Of a stretch of 64,000 nt of DNA, positions 50,569 through 59,086 are shown in pieces. The stretch is from assembly GCA_017435425.1 (NCBI GenBank), contig JAFSFC010000075.1:62001-126000 (forward strand), in the 5' to 3' direction. The first letter of the stretch is position 1. Each line of letters starts with the position of its first letter. Both the position numbers and the translations under genes were made by a program. The DNA comes from Ruminiclostridium sp. (GTDB lineage Bacteria > Bacillota > Clostridia > Oscillospirales > Oscillospiraceae). The notes under the pieces are model-generated. The model was not told the origin of the DNA, ran no database searches, and worked only from the letters and a program-made list of their open reading frames with translations.

Positions 50569-51777
50569 TTATTCCCACTCCACGGTGACCCGCTCGATGC
50601 CGTCCATGGCTCGCTGGATCAGGCCTTCCATGTCCAGCTTGGCCTCGGCCTCCAGGATCTCCTCCATGGAGGGGCGGGTCTTGGGGTGGCGGGGGGTAAA
50701 GACGGTGCAGCAGTCCTCATAGGGCAGGATGGAGGTCTCGAAGGTGTTGATCTTCCGGGCGATGCGGATGATCTCCTCCTTATCCATGCCAATGACAGGA
50801 CGGAAAACAGGCAGGCTGCAGGCGGCGTTGGTCACCGCCATGGCCTCCATGGTCTGGCTGGCCACCTGGCCCAGGGATTCACCGGTGACCAGAGCATGGG
50901 CGCCCACACGGAGGGCCACCTGCTCGGAGATACGCATCATGAACCGGCGCATGAGCAGGGTGAACAGGGACTCGGGGCAGGAGCGGCGGAGCTCCTCCTG
51001 GATCTCGGTGAAGGGGACCACATGGACAGTCATACGACCGCACCAGGGGGTGATGAGCCGGGCCAGCTCCAGGACCTTGTCCTTGGCCTCGGGGGAGGTG
51101 TAGGGATAGCTGAAGAAGTGGACCATTTCCAGGGAGAGGCCCCGCTTGGCCATCATCCAGGATGCCACGGGGGAGTCGATGCCGCCGGACAGCAGGGAGA
51201 CCGCTCTGCCGCCCACGCCCACAGGCAGGCCGCCTGCGCCGGGGGTGGTGTTGGCGTGGACGTAGGCCGCAAAGTCGCGGACCTCCACGTGGACCACCAC
51301 GTCGGGGGTGTGCATGTCGGCACGGAGGTGCTCGAAGGCCTCGTCCAGCTCGCCGCCCACGAACTGGGACAGCTGGATGGAGGACATGGGGAAGGACTTG
51401 TCGGAGCGCTTGGACTCCACCTTGAAGGTCTCGGCCTCCATGAGGTCGTCATACAGGTAGGTCTTGGCGGTCTCCAGGATGGCCTCAGGGGTCTTGTCGC
51501 AGGCCTTGGCCCGGGACAGGCCCACCACGCCGAAGAGGTTCTTCAGGGTCTCAAAGGCCCCGTCCATGTCGCAGTCCAGGCTCTGGGGCTCCACGTAAGT
51601 AATGGACTGACGGGAATAGATGCGGAACTTGCCGTATCGCTGGAGACGGCGGCGGGCGTTGGACATGAGGCGGTCCTCGAAGTGATGGCGGTTCAGGCCC
51701 TTCAGGACCATTTCGCCCATCTTCATCAGGATGATCTCGTCACCCACAGGAGGGGTGTAGTTTTTCATATGTGCCAT
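50569..51777 (-). CDS. thiI: tRNA 4-thiouridine synthase (ThiI)
   Basis: 402 residues: a ferredoxin-like and THUMP region (1-165) and a PP-loop domain with LLSGGIDSPVASWMMAKRG. It adenylates U8 of tRNA and accepts sulphur, and is also linked to thiamine thiazole. The C-terminal rhodanese domain of the E. coli protein (482 residues) is absent, as in other Firmicutes, so a dedicated cysteine desulfurase probably donates sulphur directly. The ATG at 51777 is weakly spaced; an ATG three codons later is possible. Confidence 0.93.
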   Translation of the reverse strand: MAHMKNYTPPVGDEIILMKMGEMVLKGLNRHHFEDRLMSNARRRLQRYGKFRIYSRQSITYVEPQSLDCDMDGAFETLKNLFGVVGLSRAKACDKTPEAILETAKTYLYDDLMEAETFKVESKRSDKSFPMSSIQLSQFVGGELDEAFEHLRADMHTPDVVVHVEVRDFAAYVHANTTPGAGGLPVGVGGRAVSLLSGGIDSPVASWMMAKRGLSLEMVHFFSYPYTSPEAKDKVLELARLITPWCGRMTVHVVPFTEIQEELRRSCPESLFTLLMRRFMMRISEQVALRVGAHALVTGESLGQVASQTMEAMAVTNAACSLPVFRPVIGMDKEEIIRIARKINTFETSILPYEDCCTVFTPRHPKTRPSMEEILEAEAKLDMEGLIQRAMDGIERVTVEWE

Positions 51778-51908
51778 AAGGAGGAATTCCTTTCCTTGTT
51801 AAAATAAATTACCCTTTAGTATACCCCAGAACGGCAGATTCTTCAAGGGAAAAGATAGACTCATGGGGCGTTGTCCGTCACAGGACAGGAAAAATCCCAG
51901 GAACCCCC

Positions 51909-51948
51909 TTGACAAATGCTGTCTAAACCGTTAGACTAGACTTGTCTA
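51909..51948 (+). promoter_or_regulatory. Promoter and twin operators of the blaI-M56 array
   Basis: TTGACA (51909-51914), 17 bp, TAGACT (51932-51937). Two palindromes overlap it: GTCTAA-ACCG-TTAGAC (51921-51936) and TAGAC-TT-GTCTA (51937-51948). Both share the GTCTA/TAGAC half site, so a BlaI-type dimer probably binds side by side and blocks the -10 and start. Confidence 0.82.
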
Positions 51949-51974
51949 AAACCTTCGACAAAGGAGGATCCTAT

Positions 51975-52343
51975 ATGAAACCCAATCTCTCCCTCACCCT
52001 GGCCGACCACCGGCTCCTGGAGCTGGTGTGGCAGGCCGAGCCCGTTCCCTCCGCCCAGCTGTGCAAGCTGGCCGAGGCCAGCCTGGGCTGGAAGCGGACC
52101 ACCACCTACACGGTCATCAAGCGGCTGTGCGACAAGGGCTGCCTGAAAAACGAGGCCGCCGTGGTCACCTCCCTGGTGGAGCGGTCCACCGTCCAGCAGG
52201 CCGACGGCCAGGAGGTCCTCCAGCGGTCCTTCGGCGGGTCCCTGCCCAGCTTTATGGCCGCCTTTCTGAAGGCCGGCACGGTCAGCGACCAGGACGCCGC
52301 CGAGATCGAAAAAATGCTGGAGGAGTACCGGAACCAGCGGTAA
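51975..52343 (+). CDS. blaI: BlaI/MecI family repressor
   Basis: 122 residues from the ATG at 51975 (AAAGGAGG). The winged helix LADHRLLELVWQAEPVPSAQLCKLAEASLGWKRTTTYTVIKRLCDKGCLKNE and the C-terminal dimer region ending AAEIEKMLEEYRNQ are typical. In known systems the membrane M56 protease BlaR1 triggers cleavage of BlaI. Here a single repressor leads four M56 genes 30 bp downstream. No beta-lactamase gene is linked. Confidence 0.92.
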   Translation: MKPNLSLTLADHRLLELVWQAEPVPSAQLCKLAEASLGWKRTTTYTVIKRLCDKGCLKNEAAVVTSLVERSTVQQADGQEVLQRSFGGSLPSFMAAFLKAGTVSDQDAAEIEKMLEEYRNQR

Positions 52344-52373
52344 GCCCTTGAGCCCCTGAGAAAGGAGGCTTTT

Positions 52374-54575
52374 ATGGAACAATTCTGCACCACCCTGCTC
52401 ACCATGAGCCTCACGGCCACCGTGGCCGCCCTGGCGGTCATGGCCCTGCGGCTCCCCCTGAAAAAGGGCCCCCGGTATCTCACCTGCCTGCTGTGGCTGG
52501 CGGTCTTCTTCCGGATGGTCTGCCCGGTGACCTTCGAGGCTCCCGTGAGCCTCATACCTCAAGCAATCACCGAGGGCACCCTGGTCCAGCAGGTCATCCT
52601 GCCGGACCCCACCCCACCGACCCAAACCGCTGCCCCCATCCAGACTGAACCCACCCCTCCGGCGGAGTCCGCTCCGGCCCCGACCCTCCCGGCAGACTCC
52701 ATCCAACCGGAACCTGCCGTCTCCTGGTCCCTGGTCCTGTTTATCCTGTGGTCCCTGGGCTGCGGCGGGATGATCCTGTGGGCGGCAGTCTCCTATCGGC
52801 GGCTCACCCGGCGCACCGCCGAGGCCATTCATCAGGATCTGAACATCTACCTCAGCGACGCCGTGGAGACCCCCTTCGTCTGCGGACTGAAGCATCCCCG
52901 GATCTACCTGCCCGTGACCCTGGATCAGGCCGACATCCCTCATGTCCTTCGCCATGAGCGGGCCCACATTGACCGGCTGGACCACATCGCCAAGCCCCTG
53001 GCCTGGCTGACCCTGTGCCTGCACTGGTTCAACCCTGTCCTGTGGCTGGCCTATCGGCTCCTGTGCCGGGATATGGAAGCCGCCTGTGACCAGGCGGCCA
53101 CCAAGGATGCCTCCCGGGCAGATACCGCCAGCTATGCCGCCGCCCTCCTCCATGTGAGCTGGCGGCCCTCTCCCCCCGCCGCCGTTCCCCTGGCCTTCGG
53201 GGAGGAGAATCCCAAGCACCGCATCGAAGCCCTCCTCCGCTACAAGCGGCCCGCCTTCTGGGTGGTCCTGTTGACCGGACTGGCCTGCGTGGGCCTCCTT
53301 CTGCTCCTGGCCGCTGACCCGGAGAGCGACACGGTCTATCTGGAGTGGAACCCCATCTCCCAGAGTGAAATTCTGCAGGATGGTGAATCCATCCCCCTCC
53401 CCCAGGAACAGACCGAGGAACTGGTCCGTCTGCTGAAGTGGACTGACCGGGGCAGCTATACCCCCTGTGAGCCGCCCGTTCTGCCCGACGGCACGGTCAC
53501 CCTCTTCCATCCGGACGCCTCTATCTCCTACCATGTGATCTTAGAGGGGCCGGAATCCCCCCGTCTGGTGAAGGACCAGGGCGGGACCTTCCGCTCTGCC
53601 CCCCTTTCCATGGAGGTAAACAACGACGCCTCCTGCGTCCGGGAATGGTCCGCCTGGTGGGACCAGACCTACGCCCTGGTGGGTTATCAGGAGGCCGATA
53701 CCCTGTTCGCCCTGCAAAACGGAGACCTCCAGACCATTCTGGAGGCCCTCCCCATCCAGGACTACGCCGGTCCCTACACCTTCCAGCTGTATGAGGACTG
53801 GAAGGGATACGCTCTGGTCCTGGACCTGGAGACCCAGCCCGCCAACGACACCCAGCGGCAGCTGATCGACTGGCACCTCACCTACTGGGGGGAAGTTTTC
53901 CTGGCGTTGAGCAACGGCCACGTCAGAGAGGTCTCCTGGTTCTACCCCGACGGCTGGGGCAGCCTGACCACCGGCCTGCCCGAACTCTACGACCAGGAGG
54001 GATTCCGGACCTTGTACGCCCAGCGGCAGCTATGGTGGACAGACGCCATCTGCCTGAACAGCACCTACTACTCCACCTGGTCCCAGGTCCATTACCGACC
54101 CGCCTTCCAGGTAGCAGAGGTCCTCTACCAGGCTTCCGACCTGGGCGGGTATCACGATCTGGACGACCTGGCTCCGGCCAGAAGCTCCGTGGTCTTCCAC
54201 CCGGACTTCCTGGCCCACGCCTACGGCACCAACGGCTCCTCCGCCCACTATCCCCTGGTCTACCAGCCCTCGGAGGACTTCACGGTTCCCTCTCCCGAAG
54301 ATCCCGCCGCCGATCTGCTGGCAGGGCGGGGCATCCAGGCGGCCTACCGCACCGCCGCCCCCAATCTGGATGCCAAGGACCCCATGGCCCATCTGACCCC
54401 CTCGGGGTACGGCATTTATGTAGCCCAGGACGGGGTCTACCTGGCCAACTGGGAGACCTGGGAAGGCCAGAAAGACCGCCTCATGTATCTCCTGCGGCTC
54501 ACCGAGCGCCCTTACTCCCACGACCTCTACCACGTGGTGGAGCACGTGAAGGAGATCAAGGAGACCTATTTTTGA
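52374..54575 (+). CDS. M56 family membrane metallopeptidase sensor 1 (BlaR1-like)
   Basis: 733 residues. Two membrane helices (about 8-26 and 36-54), an extracellular Pro-rich loop (60-115), a third helix (118-140), the cytosolic protease segment with HERAH (194-198) and Glu 235 in RDMEAACD as third zinc ligand, a helix in between (LHWFNPVLWLAYRLL) and a final one (AFWVVLLTGLACVGLLLLLAA, about 300-320). The last 410 residues lie outside and do not show the penicillin-binding motifs of BlaR1. It should respond to an external signal and inactivate BlaI. AAAGGAGG precedes the ATG. Confidence 0.88.
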   Translation: MEQFCTTLLTMSLTATVAALAVMALRLPLKKGPRYLTCLLWLAVFFRMVCPVTFEAPVSLIPQAITEGTLVQQVILPDPTPPTQTAAPIQTEPTPPAESAPAPTLPADSIQPEPAVSWSLVLFILWSLGCGGMILWAAVSYRRLTRRTAEAIHQDLNIYLSDAVETPFVCGLKHPRIYLPVTLDQADIPHVLRHERAHIDRLDHIAKPLAWLTLCLHWFNPVLWLAYRLLCRDMEAACDQAATKDASRADTASYAAALLHVSWRPSPPAAVPLAFGEENPKHRIEALLRYKRPAFWVVLLTGLACVGLLLLLAADPESDTVYLEWNPISQSEILQDGESIPLPQEQTEELVRLLKWTDRGSYTPCEPPVLPDGTVTLFHPDASISYHVILEGPESPRLVKDQGGTFRSAPLSMEVNNDASCVREWSAWWDQTYALVGYQEADTLFALQNGDLQTILEALPIQDYAGPYTFQLYEDWKGYALVLDLETQPANDTQRQLIDWHLTYWGEVFLALSNGHVREVSWFYPDGWGSLTTGLPELYDQEGFRTLYAQRQLWWTDAICLNSTYYSTWSQVHYRPAFQVAEVLYQASDLGGYHDLDDLAPARSSVVFHPDFLAHAYGTNGSSAHYPLVYQPSEDFTVPSPEDPAADLLAGRGIQAAYRTAAPNLDAKDPMAHLTPSGYGIYVAQDGVYLANWETWEGQKDRLMYLLRLTERPYSHDLYHVVEHVKEIKETYF

Positions 54576-54608
54576 TCCCCCCGCACTCCCCTGAAAGGAG
54601 GCCTCCCC

Positions 54609-56690
54609 ATGACTGAATTTTGCCAGACCTTATTCACCATGACCGCTGCTGCCACCGTGGCGGCTCTGGTGGTGATGGTCCTGCGGCTTTTTCTGAAAAA
54701 AGTTCCCCGGAAGCTGGTCTGCCTGCTGTGGCTGGTGGTCTTCTTCCGGATGGTCTGCCCGGTGACCTTCGAGGCCCCCGTGAGCCTGGTGCCCGACCGG
54801 ATCACCAGCGGGGATGTGACCCAGCAGGTCCTGCCTGCCCCGGCAGAACCCACCAGGACCGTCACCCCCACCACAGAACCCGAACCCGTCACCCCCACAG
54901 GCCCGGTCCAAACCACCCAGCCGGATCCCTACAGCATCCTCTTCGGCGTGTGGGTCGTCGGAGCAGGGGTCATGGCCCTGTGGGCGGTGATCTCCTACGC
55001 TCGGCTCCGCCGCAGGGTGGCTGACGCCGTTCTCATCCAGGACAACATTTACGAAACCGACCGGGTGGACACCCCCTTCGTCTGCGGGTTCGCCAACCCC
55101 CGCATCTACCTCCCCGTGGGGCTGGACCCTCAGCTGGTCCCCCATGTGGTCCGCCACGAGCAGGCCCACATCAAGCGGCTGGACCACCTGATGAAACCCC
55201 TCTTCTGGCTGGGTCTGTGCCTCCACTGGTTCAACCCGGTGCTGTGGCTGGCATACATTTTCTTCTGCCGGGACCTGGAGACCGCCTGCGACCAGCGGGT
55301 GGTCCGGGATCTGGACCGGCAGGGCACCGCCGACTACGCCGCCGCCCTCCTGTGTCTGGGCCGGGACCGCTCCCTCCCCCAGGCCGTCCCTCTGGCCTTC
55401 GGGGAAGAGAACGCCAAGGGCCGGGTGAAGGGAGTCCTGCACTACAAGAAACCCGCCTTCTGGGTTGTCATTCTGGCTGTCGTCCTGTGTATTGGGGCGG
55501 GATTCCTGCTCCTGGGCTCCTCCGAAAACTACCTGGAGGGACGCAAGGTTACCGACAGCTGCACCTGGGCCGAGGGCTCCCCTGTCCACCTCCCCCAGGA
55601 GCTTCAGGCGGAGGCCATCCAACTCCTGAAGCCCTATCTTCTTACCAAGGAGGAGATCTCCCGCCCGGAGGCCTCCCCCTATGAACAGAACGGGCTGACC
55701 CTCCTGGAATGCGATGGATCTCTTCCCGCCCGGAGTTATCTCCTCTACCGAGAGGATGACCAGGTATGCCTGCAGATCTCCGAGTATACCGGCGGGGATC
55801 AGTTCGACGCCCAATACTACGCTCTGTCCCCCGCCTTTTCCGAGGAATACGAGGCCTGGCTGACTCGACTGGACCAGTTCCTCTGGGAAGATCGTCCCGA
55901 TGCCCTCTATGCCACGGCCGGACCCCTGACCAAGCAGGCTGAGGCAGAGTCCCTGCTGCACCCCCTCTGGCAGATGCTGGGGTCCTACACCATAGAGATG
56001 GACACCTCCACAGAACCCTTTCCTCTGTCCGTCCAGCTCCAGCGAATCCCTGGTCTGCACCGAGAGCAGCAGGCCCTGCAGGAATACCTTTGGCTGCTCT
56101 CCCTCTCCTTCCAGACCCTGGCCACCAACACTGCCCCCATTCAGTGGAGCCGGGAGAACACCCTGGGGGACTGGGCCATGACTCCCTCCTTCGAAGGTGC
56201 CGCCCAGTCCAAAGAGGAATTCCGCGGCCTGTATCGCCAGATGGAGGCTGCAGCCAGCCGCCTGCGGCTGGATCAAACCTGGTACTACACCACCCAGGTC
56301 CTTTACCTGGCCCCGGACCTGCCGGGAGCCGCGGAAAACGGTGACCTCTCCTCTCTGTACCAACACAGCGGCTGGCACCTTGGCCACGCCGGATTCAGCG
56401 CAGACCTGGTCTTTACTCCGGAAGGCTCCCCTCGGGTCCTTGCCGAAGACCGCATCGCCCATGACCCCCTCTATGACTGCGCTCCCCTGTCCCCCGGCGA
56501 ATTCCCGGAGGAGGTGGCGCTGGACCTGGACCGCTACCAGATAAAATACCGCACCATCGTCAACGACAGCCAGGGACGAGACACGGGCTACCGGGTCTAC
56601 GAGCTGGACGACGACCTTTTCCTTGCTCACTACCGGGCGGACGGTTCCCTGGAGTATGTCTTCCAGGGTGTTCCCGAAGTCTACTGGTGA
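54609..56690 (+). CDS. M56 family membrane metallopeptidase sensor 2
   Basis: 693 residues. Same plan as sensor 1: HEQAH at 183-187, CRDLETACDQRV third ligand, final helix AFWVVILAVVLCIGAGFLLL. Its extracellular part (about 305-693) differs in sequence from sensor 1 and contains DTGYRVYELDDDLFLAHY near the end, shared with sensor 4. The first 50 nucleotides are identical to those of sensor 3. It starts 33 bp after sensor 1 with its own AAAGGAGG. Confidence 0.88.
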   Translation: MTEFCQTLFTMTAAATVAALVVMVLRLFLKKVPRKLVCLLWLVVFFRMVCPVTFEAPVSLVPDRITSGDVTQQVLPAPAEPTRTVTPTTEPEPVTPTGPVQTTQPDPYSILFGVWVVGAGVMALWAVISYARLRRRVADAVLIQDNIYETDRVDTPFVCGFANPRIYLPVGLDPQLVPHVVRHEQAHIKRLDHLMKPLFWLGLCLHWFNPVLWLAYIFFCRDLETACDQRVVRDLDRQGTADYAAALLCLGRDRSLPQAVPLAFGEENAKGRVKGVLHYKKPAFWVVILAVVLCIGAGFLLLGSSENYLEGRKVTDSCTWAEGSPVHLPQELQAEAIQLLKPYLLTKEEISRPEASPYEQNGLTLLECDGSLPARSYLLYREDDQVCLQISEYTGGDQFDAQYYALSPAFSEEYEAWLTRLDQFLWEDRPDALYATAGPLTKQAEAESLLHPLWQMLGSYTIEMDTSTEPFPLSVQLQRIPGLHREQQALQEYLWLLSLSFQTLATNTAPIQWSRENTLGDWAMTPSFEGAAQSKEEFRGLYRQMEAAASRLRLDQTWYYTTQVLYLAPDLPGAAENGDLSSLYQHSGWHLGHAGFSADLVFTPEGSPRVLAEDRIAHDPLYDCAPLSPGEFPEEVALDLDRYQIKYRTIVNDSQGRDTGYRVYELDDDLFLAHYRADGSLEYVFQGVPEVYW

Positions 56691-56712
56691 TTTCCCGAAA
56701 GGAGGAACCCCC

Positions 56713-58914
56713 ATGACTGAATTTTGCCAGACCTTATTCACCATGACCGCTGCTGCCACCGTAGCCGCCCTGGCCGTGATGCTTCTGCGGCTCCTCTTGC
56801 GGAAAGCCCCCCGGGCCATCCTCTGCGCCCTGTGGCTGGTGGTCCTGTTCCGGATGGTCTGCCCCGTGACCTTTGAGGCCCCGGTGAGCCTGGTGCCCGA
56901 CCAGATCACCAGCGGTCAGATTGCCCATCAGGCCATGCCCTATCCCGTCATGGCCGTCCCCGTGGACAGTCCCGACGAGACCCCACCCCAGCAGGCCCAG
57001 GAGCCTCCCGTGGAGCTGATGGCCCCCACCACCGACCAGTACGACCCCCTCTTTGTCCTCTGGGCAGCGGGCGCTGGGGTCATGGCCCTGTGGGCGGTGA
57101 TCTCCTACGCTCGGCTCCGCCGCAGGGTGGCTGACGCCGTTCTCATCCAAGACAACATTTACGAGACCGACCGGGTGGACACCCCCTTCGTCTGCGGGTT
57201 TATCAAACCCCGTATTTATCTCCCGGCAGGGCTGGACCCCGCCCTTGTCCCCCATGTGGTCCGCCACGAACAGGCCCACATCCGGCGGCTGGACCACCTA
57301 ATGAAGCCCCTCTTCTGGCTGGCTCTGTGCCTCCACTGGTTCAACCCGGTGCTGTGGCTGGCATACATTTTCTTCTGCCGGGACCTGGAGACCGCCTGCG
57401 ACCAGCGGGTCATCCGGGACCTAGACCGGCAGGACACCGCCGACTACGCCGCCGCCCTCCTGTGTCTGGGCCGGGAGAAGTCCCTGCCCCAAGCGGTGCC
57501 TCTGGCCTTCGGGGAAGAAAACGCCAAAGGCCGGGTGAAGGGGGTCCTGCACTACAAGAAGCCCGCCTTCTGGGTTGTCATTCTGGCTGTCGTCCTGTGC
57601 GCAGGGGCAGGGTTCCTGCTGCTGGCTGACTCCCAACAGGGAGAGAGTCTGGAAGGGGTGCCCATCACCCAGGCCAGCTACTTCCACTCTCGATATCTCT
57701 ATCCCGAGGAGGACGGCTCCGCTCACACCACCCCTGTCACCGGGGAACTTCCCGAAGACCTGGTCTCCCGGCTGGTGGATCTTCTGGAAAAATACGGCCA
57801 CCAGGAATACACCCTTCCCATCCTCCTCAACGTCCACGAAAACCAGATGGAGGATCCGCCGGGGACCCGTTCCATCGCCGGGAAGCTATACGGCCTTACG
57901 CTGTCTTCCCCCGAACATAACACGCAGTTCTCGTTCGGTCTCCGGGACAACGGAGACGGATATCTGGAACGCATCACTTTTGCTGATGCAGACCAAACCA
58001 CAAAACTTCAGCTGCAGGCCGCCTACATCCCCGGTTTGGCCCTCCAGGAAGATTTCCAGACATGGGAGGCCGACCTGCGGGCCCATCTGGACGAGCAGGA
58101 ACTCAGCTGGGAGTACTCCCCCTCCCAGAATGGCCCCCTCACCTTTGAGGGTGTGGAGATCATGGTCGGTGACCTGCGGGAGATCCTCTATTCCCGGAAC
58201 GTCCTTGTCGGCTCGACCCACAACATCAGCGCCTTCCACACCTGCCCGGACAGTCTCCTTCGGGATCTGCTGATCATCCTGGAGACCCACCCCCACGACC
58301 CTGAGCAGGATTTCACAGGGGTGGATGCCACAGGGGTTCGCTCCTACGACCTGATCGCAGGAAAGCTGGAGGATATCTGCTTCTACAATCTGGACGGGTC
58401 CCACATGTATTCTCTGCTCCTCTCCTCCGACGGCCGCTACCTTCTCTCCCACTTTGATGAAGACGCAGGCACCTGGAGCATGGTCTTCTATCCTGATCTG
58501 GCCGCCGACCCGGACTTCCAGTCCTGGATGACCCGATTGGAGGTCTACCTGTCCTCCGTCATCCCCGCACATCTTTACGAACGGCGGGTAGATACTGTAG
58601 AAAAGGCCCGGCACATTCTTAACGAGCTGTACATTGGCGATGTGGTCGGCCCTTACACCCTGAAAACTTCTCCCAACACCATCACCATCCAGGCTGAGAC
58701 GGTCTACACGCCGGAGGAGATCGAAGCCCAGAAAAACGAGTATCTCCTCTGGGCCTCCGCCCGAATCATTGATCTGGTGGAGGACGCCTACCACATCGTT
58801 TGGGAATATCCCGGCCCCGAGGGCTGCACCTGGGAGTATAACAGCACTCAAAAGGCGCAGTCCCTGGAGGAGTACCTGATCGGGTACAACAGCCCGAAGG
58901 ATATGTCTCCGTGA
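56713..58914 (+). CDS. M56 family membrane metallopeptidase sensor 3
   Basis: 733 residues from the ATG at 56713; the longer open frame upstream overlaps sensor 2. HEQAH at 185-189 and CRDLETACDQRV. The membrane half is almost the same as sensor 2, including long stretches of identical DNA, but the external half (about 315-733) is different and appears to contain two similar units (HSRYLYPEEDG...; SHFDEDAGTWSMVFYPDL). An SxxK (STQK) near the very end has no matching KTG motif and is probably chance. Confidence 0.88.
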   Translation: MTEFCQTLFTMTAAATVAALAVMLLRLLLRKAPRAILCALWLVVLFRMVCPVTFEAPVSLVPDQITSGQIAHQAMPYPVMAVPVDSPDETPPQQAQEPPVELMAPTTDQYDPLFVLWAAGAGVMALWAVISYARLRRRVADAVLIQDNIYETDRVDTPFVCGFIKPRIYLPAGLDPALVPHVVRHEQAHIRRLDHLMKPLFWLALCLHWFNPVLWLAYIFFCRDLETACDQRVIRDLDRQDTADYAAALLCLGREKSLPQAVPLAFGEENAKGRVKGVLHYKKPAFWVVILAVVLCAGAGFLLLADSQQGESLEGVPITQASYFHSRYLYPEEDGSAHTTPVTGELPEDLVSRLVDLLEKYGHQEYTLPILLNVHENQMEDPPGTRSIAGKLYGLTLSSPEHNTQFSFGLRDNGDGYLERITFADADQTTKLQLQAAYIPGLALQEDFQTWEADLRAHLDEQELSWEYSPSQNGPLTFEGVEIMVGDLREILYSRNVLVGSTHNISAFHTCPDSLLRDLLIILETHPHDPEQDFTGVDATGVRSYDLIAGKLEDICFYNLDGSHMYSLLLSSDGRYLLSHFDEDAGTWSMVFYPDLAADPDFQSWMTRLEVYLSSVIPAHLYERRVDTVEKARHILNELYIGDVVGPYTLKTSPNTITIQAETVYTPEEIEAQKNEYLLWASARIIDLVEDAYHIVWEYPGPEGCTWEYNSTQKAQSLEEYLIGYNSPKDMSP

Positions 58915-58923
58915 GTTTCTCAT

Positions 58924-59066
58924 CGCCTCCCTCTGACGAGGGAGGTGCCCCAAAGGGGCGGAGGGAGAGATACCGAAACGGTAAGGACACCAAAACCCTT
59001 TCACTCCCGTTATCTCTCCCTCAGTCATGGCTTCGCCATGCCAGCTCCCTCGTCAGAGGGAGCCTG
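58924..59066. repeat. MITE-like intergenic repeat, copy F3 (between sensors 3 and 4)
   Basis: Outer inverted ends GCCTCCCTCTGACGAGG and CCTCGTCAGAGGGAGC, inner GAGGGAGAGATA / TATCTCTCCCTC and a CATGGC-TTCG-CCATG hairpin. It lies between two genes of the array without damaging either. Confidence 0.87.
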
Positions 59067-59086
59067 ATAAGAAAGGAGGTTCCCCC

